The notes under the pieces were generated by a model. That model was not told the DNA's origin, made no database searches, and saw nothing but the letters and a program-made list of their open reading frames with translations. From Nitrospinae bacterium RIFCSPLOWO2_12_FULL_45_22 (lineage in GTDB: Bacteria > 2-12-FULL-45-22): a stretch of DNA of 33,076 nucleotides. Position 1 is the stretch's first letter. Every line of letters starts with the position of its first letter. Location: NCBI GenBank assembly GCA_001803565.1, contig MHDQ01000189.1, positions 1 to 33,076 of the forward strand, in the 5' to 3' direction. Positions 8,297 to 16,320 of this stretch are shown here, in pieces. Both the position numbers and the translations under genes were made by a program.

Positions 8297-8519
8297 TAGC
8301 CACAGAGGCCCAGAGAACACAGAGAATAAGACTTTGCCAGCATTCAGGCCCGGAAAGTGCAAGCAAAGCGGGTAATTATCTAGCCGCAGATTTACATAGA
8401 TGAGCACAGAAAGGTTTACAGACAATGAGATCAGAGATACACCGCTGGAATCGTAGAGGTAGCAGAGATGAATAAAGGGGAGAGACTGATTCGCTGTGTT
8501 CTCTGGGTATCTGTGGCTA
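8297..8519. repeat. Inverted repeat with CACAGAG-type arms
   Basis: The left arm 8297-8326 (begins tagccacagaggcccagaga) pairs with the right arm 8490-8519 with 27 of 30 matches. The arms are made of degenerate 8- to 9-nt words (cacagaggc, ccagagaa, cacagagaa). Inside, about 8382-8412 looks like a solitary left arm of a related element (agccgcagatttacatagat), with no matching right arm found. The right arm stops 12 bp before the sigma-54-type promoter. Confidence 0.8.
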
Positions 8520-8531
8520 AATATTACTATT

Positions 8532-8548
8532 TTGGCACATAAATTGCT
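8532..8548 (+). promoter_or_regulatory. Sigma-54 (RpoN) -24/-12 promoter
   Basis: TTGGCACATAAATTGCT matches the -24/-12 consensus TTGGCACNNNNNTTGCW at every fixed position, with the required 10 nt between GG and GC. Transcription would start near 8560, about 24 nt before the GTG of the TPR gene. A sigma-54 activator of the NtrC family is encoded at 12228-13556, so local control is plausible. I did not find a comparable site elsewhere in the window. Confidence 0.8.
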
Positions 8549-8583
8549 CCTTCTCCGTCATGTTTAGATAAAGGAATAGGGCT

Positions 8584-10530
8584 GTGAAAAAAATCTTTAT
8601 TTTTACTTTCCCTCTACCTTTTATAATTGGGGGCATTATTGCTATGTTTTTATTACGGGATGGAGGAGAGCCGCAAAAGGCTATGCCAGCCCCATCCGAG
8701 GCCCTTTTTATTGATGGGGATAAATATTTCCGTCAGGGTAAATACCAGGATGCTATAAGGGCTTATCAGGATGCCCGCCACCACTATCCTAAATCTAGCA
8801 AGGCCCCTAAAGCCCTATTTCAAATAGGGAGGTCTTATGAGCACTTGATGCTCTATCTGGAGGCAGCCGCAGTATATCAAACTTTTTTAGAGTTTTATCC
8901 TCAAGACCCGTTGACCCCGCAGGTTAAACTAGCTAAAGCCACTATGGCCCTTGGGTTAGAAAAACTCCAGGAGGCCCAGGACCAACTTATATATATAATC
9001 AACCAGTATCCTGACCCGCTTATCTCTTCCCAGGCCAAATACCTACTAGCGGATTGTTATTACAAACTAAAAGATTATCAAAATGCCCAAAAATATTATG
9101 AGATGGTCTTTTCCCCTACTCTCGCCTATCTCAGCACACACCAGCAGGGGTTTCTTCAGATGGGAGAAGTATATCTGGCCAATAAAGAATTTTCTAAGGC
9201 CAAACAAGTCTTGCTGAGACTAATAAACATATATCCCCAGGGCAATTATATTGATAAAGCCCTAACTATGTTGGGAGATTCTTTTTATGCCGAGGGAGAC
9301 CTGGAGAAGGCCCTGTTTATTTATGCCTACGCAGCCGAGCGCTACCCCAAGAGAGAATGGGGTCAGCGGAGTCGGCTTCGGCTGGCTAATTTAGGCCTGG
9401 AGAGAGTCCAGGGCCGGGATACAGAGCCATCGTCTCATAGTCCAGACTATTTGAACCCTTTAAAGGCCTATAAAGAGCTAGCCAAAGGAAGTATCTATCC
9501 CGAAGTATCAGCGCTTGCTCTAATGAAGCTAGGAGCCTATTTAGATCAACAAGGCGATTATCAAGGCGCCTATTATATCTTCAAAGAGATCGAGAGTGAA
9601 CATGTTGAGAATAGGCTCTATAAGCAGGCCCAATTGTCTGCTCAAGGGGCTATCAAAAGGTTAATAGACTCTCTCTATTACCAGAATGACTTTCTCTCGA
9701 TGGTGAAATTTTATCGGGAGAATAGAACAGAAATAGAACAGAGTTCTGATGCTCGTCTCCTCTTCTACCTGGCCAGCAGTTGCCAGAACTTGGGATTATA
9801 TGCTTTAGCGGTAAATTTATACGAGCGGGCGGACAAATATTCATCCAAAGCTGACGGATTAAGCCAGGAGATTCTGCTAAATTTAGGGGAAGCATATAAT
9901 CGAGATGAGAGATATGGCTTAGCAGAAAAGGTTATTAGAGACTTTTTACAAAATTTACGGGACAGGAATGCCCCCCCTATCTATAGGCGGGGTTTTCCAA
10001 CCCCGCAAAAAAAATCTTCAGAAGAAACCAACCAATGTCGTGCCTATCCTATTCTAATTAATGCCCTTTATCATCAGGAGAAATTTCCTGAAGCTATCAA
10101 TGCCTATGTCAGTAGCGCAAAACTATGTCCTACAAATAAAGACAATTTTTATATTAATTACCAAATAGGCGCTTCGTACCAGAAGACTGGTAACCTATCG
10201 GAAGCAAAAGCCTGCTTTGAGCAAGCCCTCCAACTATTACCCAAAACCCCCAATGAAGCGGATAAGGCTCTCCCATTATCTGGCAGCTTCCCGGTTCAAT
10301 TAGGAAACTCCCTCTATCGGGCTAAAGATTACAAGGCTGCTGCAGAGGTCTACAACGAGGCATTAAAATTGCCGGGGACAAAAGATATGCTCCCGTGGAT
10401 AATCTACCAATTGGGGCGCTCTTATCAGAAACAAGGCTTAACAAAAGAGGCCCGAAAGACCTATAAGAAGTTGCTTTCTCAGACTAATGACCCGTTTTGG
10501 AAAGATCTGGCTCAGGTCTGGTTAGATTAA
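8584..10530 (+). CDS. Membrane-anchored TPR-repeat protein
   Basis: This 648-residue protein begins with GTG at 8584, after an AAGGAATAGG site. Residues about 4-26 (IFIFTFPLPFIIGGIIAMFL) form a hydrophobic anchor or uncleaved signal, so the rest should be periplasmic or extracytoplasmic. The remainder is dominated by tetratricopeptide repeats, for example ALFIDGDKYFRQGKYQDAIR near residue 41 and QIGASYQKTGNLSEAKACFE near residue 530. TPR arrays act in protein binding; the partner is unknown. Residues about 462-476 (NAPPIYRRGFPTPQKK) break the TPR pattern and are encoded by a palindrome. The gene has a sigma-54-type promoter and precedes the kinase/activator pair and fliF, so a flagellar-assembly or envelope role is possible but unproven. 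Confidence 0.8.
   Translation: MKKIFIFTFPLPFIIGGIIAMFLLRDGGEPQKAMPAPSEALFIDGDKYFRQGKYQDAIRAYQDARHHYPKSSKAPKALFQIGRSYEHLMLYLEAAAVYQTFLEFYPQDPLTPQVKLAKATMALGLEKLQEAQDQLIYIINQYPDPLISSQAKYLLADCYYKLKDYQNAQKYYEMVFSPTLAYLSTHQQGFLQMGEVYLANKEFSKAKQVLLRLINIYPQGNYIDKALTMLGDSFYAEGDLEKALFIYAYAAERYPKREWGQRSRLRLANLGLERVQGRDTEPSSHSPDYLNPLKAYKELAKGSIYPEVSALALMKLGAYLDQQGDYQGAYYIFKEIESEHVENRLYKQAQLSAQGAIKRLIDSLYYQNDFLSMVKFYRENRTEIEQSSDARLLFYLASSCQNLGLYALAVNLYERADKYSSKADGLSQEILLNLGEAYNRDERYGLAEKVIRDFLQNLRDRNAPPIYRRGFPTPQKKSSEETNQCRAYPILINALYHQEKFPEAINAYVSSAKLCPTNKDNFYINYQIGASYQKTGNLSEAKACFEQALQLLPKTPNEADKALPLSGSFPVQLGNSLYRAKDYKAAAEVYNEALKLPGTKDMLPWIIYQLGRSYQKQGLTKEARKTYKKLLSQTNDPFWKDLAQVWLD
9982..10006. repeat. 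In-frame palindrome within the TPR gene
   Basis: GCGGGGTT-TTCC-AACCCCGC (9987-10006) is a perfect 8-bp stem, preceded by tata (9982-9985). Read on the minus strand its loop is GGAA and it is followed by CCTATA. The cheB palindrome at 32187-32208 has the same design: GGAA loop followed by CCTAT. It encodes the non-TPR linker RRGFPTP. Confidence 0.8.
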
Positions 10531-10641
10531 GGAATAAGGTAACTGTTTAGCCACGGATGGACACGGATATACACAAATGTACAAAAATCCGTTTCAATGC
10601 AAAATGCAAAATTAGCAATTAGCATTTTCAAAATCAATTAA

Positions 10642-10768
10642 GTGTGGCTATTCTTTGTCATAACGCCTAAATAATACAATTTGTAGTGGTCGAGCTTGCT
10701 CGACATTCCTAGCAGAGCAAGCTCTGCCACTACAGGGTTAATTGAATTTTGACAGAAAATAGCCACAC
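10642..10768. repeat. Nested element level 3 with 9-bp flanking direct repeat
   Basis: GTGTGGCTATTCTTTGTCA (10642-10660) pairs with 10750-10768 at 17 of 19 positions. AAATCAATT flanks it on both sides (10631-10639 and 10771-10779). The copy at 17203-17253 has that 9-mer only once and lacks the insert, so a target-site duplication is a natural reading. Confidence 0.78.
10682..10734. repeat. Nested element level 4: twin-hairpin element (complete copy)
   Basis: The outer arms are TGTAGTGG (10682-10689) and CCACTACA (10727-10734). Two hairpins lie inside: TCGAG-CTTG-CTCGA (10690-10703) and GCAGAG-CAAG-CTCTGC (10712-10727). The same layout occurs at 28251-28313 and 29555-29607 with different but still paired stems. 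Confidence 0.82.
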
Positions 10769-10888
10769 CCAAATCAATTCCTCATTGTTAATTTTGCCAT
10801 GAAGGCAGAAATTGATCAGTGTTCATCCGTGTGTATCCGTGGCAAATATTTATAAGACTTTATTTGGCTAAACTGTTAAGGGATAAGA

Positions 10889-12175
10889 ATGAATAATACA
10901 ACATTAACAAAGACTAACGGCCAGGGCAAGATGGAGATGCTATTCCAGGCCTTTAATACCTTCAATGAAACGGCCTTAAAGCTGAATGAATATTACCAGG
11001 GTCTAGAACAACAAGTCAAAAGTCTCAATATTGAGCTAGAAAGGAAAAATAGAGAGCTAGAAAAAAATCTGGAAGAAAAGGAGCAGGTAAAAAATTATCT
11101 CCATAATATCCTGGAGAGCCTCTCTACTGGTGTATTGGTGCTTGATATTAAAGGCCGAGTTACTACTAGAAACCGTGCCTTCCAAAAGATTACCAACGGA
11201 AGGATCAAGGAGGTTAAAGACTTTATCTCCAGGCAAGTTGGGGAAACGAAATCTGGCTATTTAGAGCTAAAGGGTAAGGCGAGAAACGGTTGTGTACTGC
11301 GCCTTAAGAGATTCCCCTTAATAGCCGCTAATCAGGAAACCAAGGGCACGGTAATCACCCTGGAAGATATAACCCGCTTGAAGAGGCTGGAGGAACAGGT
11401 CAGCCGGAACAGTCGTCTCGAGGCCATGGGCGAAATGGCAGTAAATATTGCCCATGAAATAAGAAACCCCCTGGGTAGTATCGAACTATTTGCCTCTTTG
11501 CTGAAGCGAGATTTTAGCAAGGGCGACGAGCGGAGGAAGTTGGTAGAGCATATTATCTCTGGGGTCAAGAGTCTAAACCAGGTTATTTCCAATACTCTAC
11601 TCTTTACTCATACCCTCATCCCCAACTTTCAAAAAGTTAATCTTTCCTCTCTACTGGATGAAGCCCTGGTCTTTTCTAGCCATATTGTTAAGGAGAACAG
11701 GATTAAGGTTAGTAAAGAGTATAGCCCGAAAAATTTCCTCTTATTATATGCCGATAGCGCTTTATTGAAGCAATTATTCCTTAACCTCATTTTAAACGCA
11801 GTTCAGGCCATGCCGGATGGCGGTTATTTGAAAATAGCTACCGCTGTAATAAGGGAAACTATAGACAATGGCAATGGAAGGGTTCAGAGTGAAATGTTGG
11901 AGATAAAGATTGCTGATACAGGCATGGGTATGAATCGAGCAGTTCGTGAGAAGGTCTTCGACCCTTTCTTTACTACCCGGCAAGGTGGCACTGGTTTAGG
12001 GCTGACTATAGCCCACCGCATAATAGAAGCCCATGGGGGGACTATAGGGGTAGAGAGCCAGCCAAGAAAAGGAACAACTTTTACTCTCGGCTTACCCCTA
12101 CAAAGTGAAAAAAAAACCGCAGAGACACAGAGACACAGAGACATAGAGAATGGACCTAAACCAGATCACCGATAG
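10889..12175 (+). CDS. Soluble PAS-domain sensor histidine kinase (FlgS/NtrB-like)
   Basis: This is a 428-residue kinase with no membrane segment. An N-terminal coiled coil (about 38-75, LEQQVKSLNIELERKNRELE) leads to a PAS-like domain (about 72-165), then HisKA with phospho-acceptor H189 in NIAHEIRNPLG. The ATPase domain has N box NLILNAVQAMP, G1 IADTGMGMN, F box FDPFFTTR and G2 GGTGLGL. Such kinases phosphorylate a paired response regulator, here surely the NtrC-type protein 52 bp downstream. Position before fliF suggests a flagellar checkpoint role like FlgS, which is inference. The last ~19 residues (from about 410, KTAETQRHRDIENGPKPDHR) lie past the normal kinase end and are encoded by an 8-nt-period palindromic element. 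Confidence 0.85.
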   Translation: MNNTTLTKTNGQGKMEMLFQAFNTFNETALKLNEYYQGLEQQVKSLNIELERKNRELEKNLEEKEQVKNYLHNILESLSTGVLVLDIKGRVTTRNRAFQKITNGRIKEVKDFISRQVGETKSGYLELKGKARNGCVLRLKRFPLIAANQETKGTVITLEDITRLKRLEEQVSRNSRLEAMGEMAVNIAHEIRNPLGSIELFASLLKRDFSKGDERRKLVEHIISGVKSLNQVISNTLLFTHTLIPNFQKVNLSSLLDEALVFSSHIVKENRIKVSKEYSPKNFLLLYADSALLKQLFLNLILNAVQAMPDGGYLKIATAVIRETIDNGNGRVQSEMLEIKIADTGMGMNRAVREKVFDPFFTTRQGGTGLGLTIAHRIIEAHGGTIGVESQPRKGTTFTLGLPLQSEKKTAETQRHRDIENGPKPDHR

Positions 12176-12203
12176 TCTTCTCTGCGTCTTCGCGCCTCTG
12201 CGG
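12117..12203. repeat. AGAGACAC-type palindrome overlapping the kinase 3' end
   Basis: The left arm (12117-12150) contains 8-nt words agagacac, agagacac, agagacat, agagaatg (12121-12152). The right arm 12178-12203 pairs with the first 26 nt at about 20 positions. The left arm is translated as the kinase tail, and the stop codon (12173-12175) falls in the loop. Confidence 0.8.
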
Positions 12204-12227
12204 TGAAGCCTTACATCTTATTTAGCT

Positions 12228-13556
12228 ATGATGACGAGTAAAGCTATATTGATAGTAGATGACGATAAGGATATGCGTTTGGCTTTACAAGAGACCCTTA
12301 CCCGCCGGGGCTATGGCACAACCCTGGCCTGTAATGGTATAGAGGCGCTAGAGAGAATGCGAGAAAAAGAATACCAGGCCATTATAGCCGACATAAAGAT
12401 GCCAGGGATGAGTGGGGTAGAAATGCTACAAGAAGTAAAAAAGAAGGGGCTTAACACACCTCTTATTTTAATCACTGCTTACGGAAAGATCGAAGATGCC
12501 GTTGAAGCTATGAAAGCTGGGGCGTTTGATTATATTCAGAAGCCTTTTTCTAGCGAGGCCGTAGAGGCTATAGTAGATAAGGCCCTGGAACAGAATAATA
12601 AAAAGGCCACTAAGAGGCGCCACATGCCTAAAGGTGAAATCATAACTAATGATCCTGCTATGCAAAAGATTATAGAGTTGGCTAGTATGGTGGCCCCTAC
12701 CCGGGCTCCTTTCTTGATCCAGGGAGAGAGTGGGACTGGCAAAGAAGTACTGGCTCGCTTTATTCACAATCACAGCCCGCGGAAAGAGTATCCCTTTATT
12801 GCCATAAACTGCGCAGCATTACCAGAGGGATTACTAGAGAGCGAGCTGTTTGGGCATGAAAAAGGTTCTTTTACTGGCGCTATAAGTCGCAAACTAGGCA
12901 AGTTTGAACTGGCTCAAGGCGGGACCTTGATGCTGGATGAAATTAGTGAGATGAACCTCCATCTGCAGGCAAAGTTATTACGGGTCTTGCAGGAATACGA
13001 GATAGATCGCCTGGGAGGGCGAGAGCCGATCTCTATTGATGTGAGGATAATAGCTACCACCAATAGAGACCTGGGGGAAGCCATAGCCGAGAAGAAGTTT
13101 CGGGAAGACCTTTTCTACCGGTTGAATGTAGTCTCTTTAGTCATTCCTCCGTTACGCGAAAGGCGGGAAGACATACCCTTATTAACCGACCATTTTATGC
13201 ACAAATACAGCCGAGACAACGGCAAAGGTAGCAAAGTAGTTTCCAAGAATGCCTTAAGCCTATTAATGGAATACCCCTGGCCCGGTAATGTCAGAGAGCT
13301 AGAAAATATCATTGAAAGAGCCGTCATCCTCAGCCGCGATAATACCCTTTCTCCTAAAGATATCTCTTTGCCATTCCCTCTTTCCGTTAAAGCAGAGGTA
13401 GGGGAAAATGGCAAACAGTGTTCCATGAAAGATATGGAGAAGGCATTAATCCTTAAGACATTAACTGAATATAACAACAATAGGACCCATACTGCTAAGA
13501 CCCTGGGTATCAGCATAAGAACTTTGAGAAACAAACTAAAAGAATATCGCTCTTAA
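12228..13556 (+). CDS. Sigma-54-dependent NtrC-family response regulator (FlgR-like)
   Basis: This 442-residue activator has three domains. The receiver (1-125) has the acidic pocket D11-D13 and phospho-acceptor D55 (IIADIKMPG). The AAA+ domain (about 140-375) has Walker A GESGTGKE (about 165-172) and sigma-54-contacting loop GSFTGA (213-218), a serine variant of GAFTGA. The C-terminal Fis-type helix-turn-helix (NNNRTHTAKTLGISIRTLRN) completes it. It activates -24/-12 promoters when phosphorylated, presumably by the kinase just upstream. A sigma-54 promoter lies at 8532-8548 before the TPR gene. Its position immediately before fliF suggests control of flagellar genes. Start choice is uncertain between two adjacent ATGs; no strong ribosome binding site is visible. 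Confidence 0.9.
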   Translation: MMTSKAILIVDDDKDMRLALQETLTRRGYGTTLACNGIEALERMREKEYQAIIADIKMPGMSGVEMLQEVKKKGLNTPLILITAYGKIEDAVEAMKAGAFDYIQKPFSSEAVEAIVDKALEQNNKKATKRRHMPKGEIITNDPAMQKIIELASMVAPTRAPFLIQGESGTGKEVLARFIHNHSPRKEYPFIAINCAALPEGLLESELFGHEKGSFTGAISRKLGKFELAQGGTLMLDEISEMNLHLQAKLLRVLQEYEIDRLGGREPISIDVRIIATTNRDLGEAIAEKKFREDLFYRLNVVSLVIPPLRERREDIPLLTDHFMHKYSRDNGKGSKVVSKNALSLLMEYPWPGNVRELENIIERAVILSRDNTLSPKDISLPFPLSVKAEVGENGKQCSMKDMEKALILKTLTEYNNNRTHTAKTLGISIRTLRNKLKEYRS

Positions 13557-13618
13557 GGAGTGAGGAGTAAGGGGTGAGGCGTGAGGGGGAAAATATTTTA
13601 CTTACCTACCCCTAACGT
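13557..13618. repeat. 7-nt-word palindromic element before fliF
   Basis: Directly after the regulator stop come tandem words ggagtga, ggagtaa, ggggtga, ggcgtga (13557-13584), pattern GGNGTRA. A diverged opposite arm (tacccctaacgtctcacg) follows at about 13606-13623. Nothing promoter-like is evident in this 110-bp gap. The fliF site AAGAGGAG lies at about 13653-13660. Confidence 0.65.
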
Positions 13619-13666
13619 CTCACGATAAGTTTATCTGAGTGCTAAAGGCTCACAAGAGGAGAACTT

Positions 13667-15298
13667 ATGGACAGTATTATTAATCTTGTTAAATCATATC
13701 TGCTTCAACTGGAGGCTATCTTTAAGGCCCTATCGCTGTCCAAAAAAATTATCCTATTAGTGTTACTCTCCCTGGTAGGGGCTATCCTGCTCTTGACGGC
13801 CCTCTACATACACAGACCTGATTATCAACTGCTATACTCCCACCTGACACCGGAAGATGCTGCCGCCATTGTAGAAAAACTGAAGGAGGATAAAGTTCCT
13901 TACCATCTGGCTGCAGACGGGACTTCTATCCTGGTTCCATCGGGCAAAAAATATGATGTGAGGCTGGGGTTGGCCGCAGAGGGATTACCCCGGGGTGGGG
14001 CTATAGGGTTTGAGATTTTTGACCGTACTAACTGGGGTATGACCAGTTTTACGGAGAGACTAAATTTCCAGCGAGCCTTACAAGGAGAGCTGGCCAGAAC
14101 TATCATTAATCTAGACGAAGTAGAGCAAGCACGGGTGCATATAGTACTGCCAGAAAAGGCGATATTTAAAGAGGATCAGAAAAAGGCTACTGCTTCAGTA
14201 ATAGTGAAGATTGCCTCTGGTAGGGATCTTGGCCGAGAACAAGTACCGGGGATTATACACCTGGTAGCCAGTAGTGTAGAAGGATTAGACCCCCAAGAAG
14301 TTACCATATTAGATACCCGAGGCCGGATATTGTCCGGGGATAAGAATGCCAGCCCCGGCTACCAGCTCACCAACTTCCAGATTGATATCAAGCAAAAGCT
14401 AGAAAAGGATATGGAACAACGTATCCAGAGTATGCTCGAACAGATTCTGGGCCGGAACAAGGCTATTGTGCGAGTATCAGCCGATCTAGACTTTCGCCAG
14501 GTAGAGAGCACAGAAGAAGGTTATGACCCCCAGAGGGTAGTAGTCCGGAGTGAACAAAGGAGCGAAGAGAAGTCTTTAGGGGGAGGGGCTATCGCTATGG
14601 GCGTACCGGGGGCCAGTACAAAAATACCTTCCCCTACCACTCCTGGCACTGCCCCCTCAGCGGCAGAGGCTCCACAAAAAACTTCTTCGCAATCTCAGAG
14701 ACAAACAGAGACCATAAATTATGAGATAAGCAAAATAACAAAACGGATAGTAAGCCCTTATAGTGAAGTAAAGAGGCTATCGGTAGCAGTGCTGGTAGAC
14801 GGTATTTATAAGAAAAAAAAGGATGGTATACATGAGTATATAGCCAGATCGGCTGGAGAGCTGGCGAAACTAGAAGATCTGGTCAAAGGAGCTATGGGGT
14901 TTGATGCCAAGAGGGGAGACCAGTTGCAAATGGTTAATGTTCCCGTTGATAACTCCATATTAGAAACAGAGGTAGAAACAATGGGTGAGGGCTATTGGCC
15001 GTATTGGCTGATTCCATTACTCCCGGTCCTAAAGAAGAGTTTATCCCTAATCATTATCCTCATTCTATTCTCTCTATTCATATTGAAACCCTTACTCAAT
15101 TGGTTATCCCGGAGTGAGCTGGAGTTAAGTCTCCCCAAAGAGCTACCTAAGAGCCTAAAAGAGTTAGAAATTGAGGCCGGCTCACCACTAAAAGAGATGT
15201 CAGGCTTGAGTTCACGAGAAAAAGCGATAGAGATTGCTAAGAGTGCCCCCAGCCGCGCTGCTCAACTAGCCAAAGAATGGCTTAGCGAAGGAGATTAA
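13667..15298 (+). CDS. fliF: Flagellar MS-ring protein FliF
   Basis: This 543-residue protein has the FliF layout. The first transmembrane helix is at about 26-48 (IILLVLLSLVGAILLLTALY). Ring-building YscJ/FliF motifs follow, including MTSFTERLNFQRALQGELAR and VEQARVHIVLPEKAIF. A low-complexity periplasmic loop (about 320-350, rich in A, P, T, S) comes next, then a second transmembrane segment near 447-475. The cytoplasmic tail (REKAIEIAKSAPSRAAQLAKEW) is the FliG-binding helix region. FliF forms the inner-membrane MS ring on which the switch and export gate assemble. fliG begins 5 bp downstream. Many genomes place flgB-flgC-fliE just before fliF; here a two-component pair occupies that position. 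Confidence 0.96.
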   Translation: MDSIINLVKSYLLQLEAIFKALSLSKKIILLVLLSLVGAILLLTALYIHRPDYQLLYSHLTPEDAAAIVEKLKEDKVPYHLAADGTSILVPSGKKYDVRLGLAAEGLPRGGAIGFEIFDRTNWGMTSFTERLNFQRALQGELARTIINLDEVEQARVHIVLPEKAIFKEDQKKATASVIVKIASGRDLGREQVPGIIHLVASSVEGLDPQEVTILDTRGRILSGDKNASPGYQLTNFQIDIKQKLEKDMEQRIQSMLEQILGRNKAIVRVSADLDFRQVESTEEGYDPQRVVVRSEQRSEEKSLGGGAIAMGVPGASTKIPSPTTPGTAPSAAEAPQKTSSQSQRQTETINYEISKITKRIVSPYSEVKRLSVAVLVDGIYKKKKDGIHEYIARSAGELAKLEDLVKGAMGFDAKRGDQLQMVNVPVDNSILETEVETMGEGYWPYWLIPLLPVLKKSLSLIIILILFSLFILKPLLNWLSRSELELSLPKELPKSLKELEIEAGSPLKEMSGLSSREKAIEIAKSAPSRAAQLAKEWLSEGD

Positions 15299-15303
15299 AC
15301 AAG

Positions 15304-16320
15304 ATGGAAAGAACCACCCCGACTGGACCGCAAAAAGCCGCTATCCTTTTCCTCTCCCTGGGAGAAGATATCGCCTCAGAGGTATTGAAAAACCTGGAAG
15401 ATGATGAGATCCAAAAAATAACTAGGTCTATGAGCCGACTGAAAAATATCTCCCAAGAAGATATTCAGAAGGTACTGGACGAATTTTATCACCGCACCAC
15501 CTCAGGTGTTATATCCCCTCAGGGGGGTGAAAATTATATAAAACGGGTGATTGCTAAAGCTTTAGGCGAGAGGCGGGCTGAAGAGATAGTCAGAAATATA
15601 GCTTCTGGCTATAAAGGGAATAAGGTCTCCTTCCAACAGTCTATCCGGAGCCTTGACCCTAAAGCCATAGCAGTTTTAGTAGCTAACGAACATCCCCAAG
15701 TTACCTCCGTGATATTGGCTCATTTGCCACCAGAACGTACTGCCCAGGTACTGGCACTACTGCCTGAGGAATTAAGGCTGGAAGTTATCCTTAGGTTTAG
15801 CCACACAGATAGCGTAACGGCAGAGGTATTAGAGGTGATAGACGAGGTTCTGCAGAAAAAGGTAGATAGATTAGGGAGCAAAGAGAGTCAAAAGCTCGGG
15901 GGGGTGCAGAAGGTAGCTGAGGTGCTGAATCAGATGGACAAAGTAAATCAGGAGGCCCTGCTGGAGCACCTGGGAGAAAGAGAACCCTCCTTAGCCGATG
16001 AGATTAGACAGTTGATGTTCGCTTTTGAGGACCTGATCCTCCTGGATAGCAGGGGTATCCAGACCCTCTTGAAAGAGACTAATAACCAAGAACTGGCCAA
16101 GGCCCTTAAAGCGGCCAGTGAGACGATAAAGAACCTCTTCTTCAAAAATATGTCTGAACGGGCAGTCAATATGCTTAAGGAAGATATGGAGGTTATGGGC
16201 CCGATTAGGTTAAGAGATGTAGAATCTGCCCAACAGAATATTGTCCGAACTGCCCGGAGAATGGAACAAGAAGGCAAAATAACTATCAGAGGGCGAGGAG
16301 AAGAAGATGCCCTGGTCTAA
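15304..16320 (+). CDS. fliG: Flagellar motor switch protein FliG
   Basis: This 338-residue protein is of usual FliG length. The N-terminal domain (GPQKAAILFLSLGEDIASEV) binds FliF. The middle domain carries the EHPQ motif near residue 126 (ANEHPQVTSVILAHLPPE), which contacts FliM. The C-terminal domain (FEDLILLDSRGIQTLLKETN) contains the charged torque helix that meets the stator. FliG couples stator force to rotor rotation. It begins 5 bp after fliF and overlaps fliH by 14 bp, indicating tight translational coupling in the operon. Confidence 0.96.
   Translation: MERTTPTGPQKAAILFLSLGEDIASEVLKNLEDDEIQKITRSMSRLKNISQEDIQKVLDEFYHRTTSGVISPQGGENYIKRVIAKALGERRAEEIVRNIASGYKGNKVSFQQSIRSLDPKAIAVLVANEHPQVTSVILAHLPPERTAQVLALLPEELRLEVILRFSHTDSVTAEVLEVIDEVLQKKVDRLGSKESQKLGGVQKVAEVLNQMDKVNQEALLEHLGEREPSLADEIRQLMFAFEDLILLDSRGIQTLLKETNNQELAKALKAASETIKNLFFKNMSERAVNMLKEDMEVMGPIRLRDVESAQQNIVRTARRMEQEGKITIRGRGEEDALV

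Larger units (their letters stand above)
8178..8583. other. Divergent intergenic region between mtaB and the TPR gene
   Basis: This 406-bp stretch holds no convincing gene. It contains a short operator-like inverted repeat ATTGAC-agccaat-GTCAAT (8248-8266) with a further TTTTGACAAAT alongside (8268-8278). Next is a large 30-nt-arm palindromic element (8297-8519), then a sigma-54-type promoter (8532-8548) for the TPR gene. The mtaB promoter must lie here, but I could not pick a convincing -35/-10 pair. Confidence 0.6.
10599..10797. repeat. Nested element level 2 (GCAAAAT-type arms)
   Basis: GCAAAATTA (10606-10614) pairs perfectly with TAATTTTGC (10789-10797), and wider arms pair at about 17 of 21. 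The left part is built of 7-nt words: gcaaaat, gcaaaat, tagcaat, tagcatt, ttcaaaa (10599-10633). Positions 10599-10639 recur almost exactly at 17203-17242 in an uninterrupted copy. Confidence 0.8.
10550..10843. repeat. Nested element level 1 (CACGGAT-type arms)
   Basis: The left arm 10550-10574 (starts gccacggatggacacggata) and the right arm 10819-10843 pair at 21 of 25 positions. The left arm has a 10-nt period (ccacggatgg, acacggatat). It encloses levels 2 to 4. Confidence 0.8.
10531..10888. other. Intergenic region filled by nested palindromic elements
   Basis: This 358-bp gap between the TPR and kinase genes has no gene. It is almost entirely occupied by four inverted repeats nested one inside another, listed individually. 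A weaker outermost pair is also present: aactgtttagcc (10541-10552) against ggctaaactgtt (10866-10877), 11 of 12 paired. The kinase ribosome binding site AAGGGA (10878-10883) follows directly. Confidence 0.8.

Noticed and set aside
9987-10010. Hairpin in the TPR gene as a rho-independent terminator
   Set aside because: On the plus strand it is followed by A rather than T, and the open frame continues through it with further TPR repeats.
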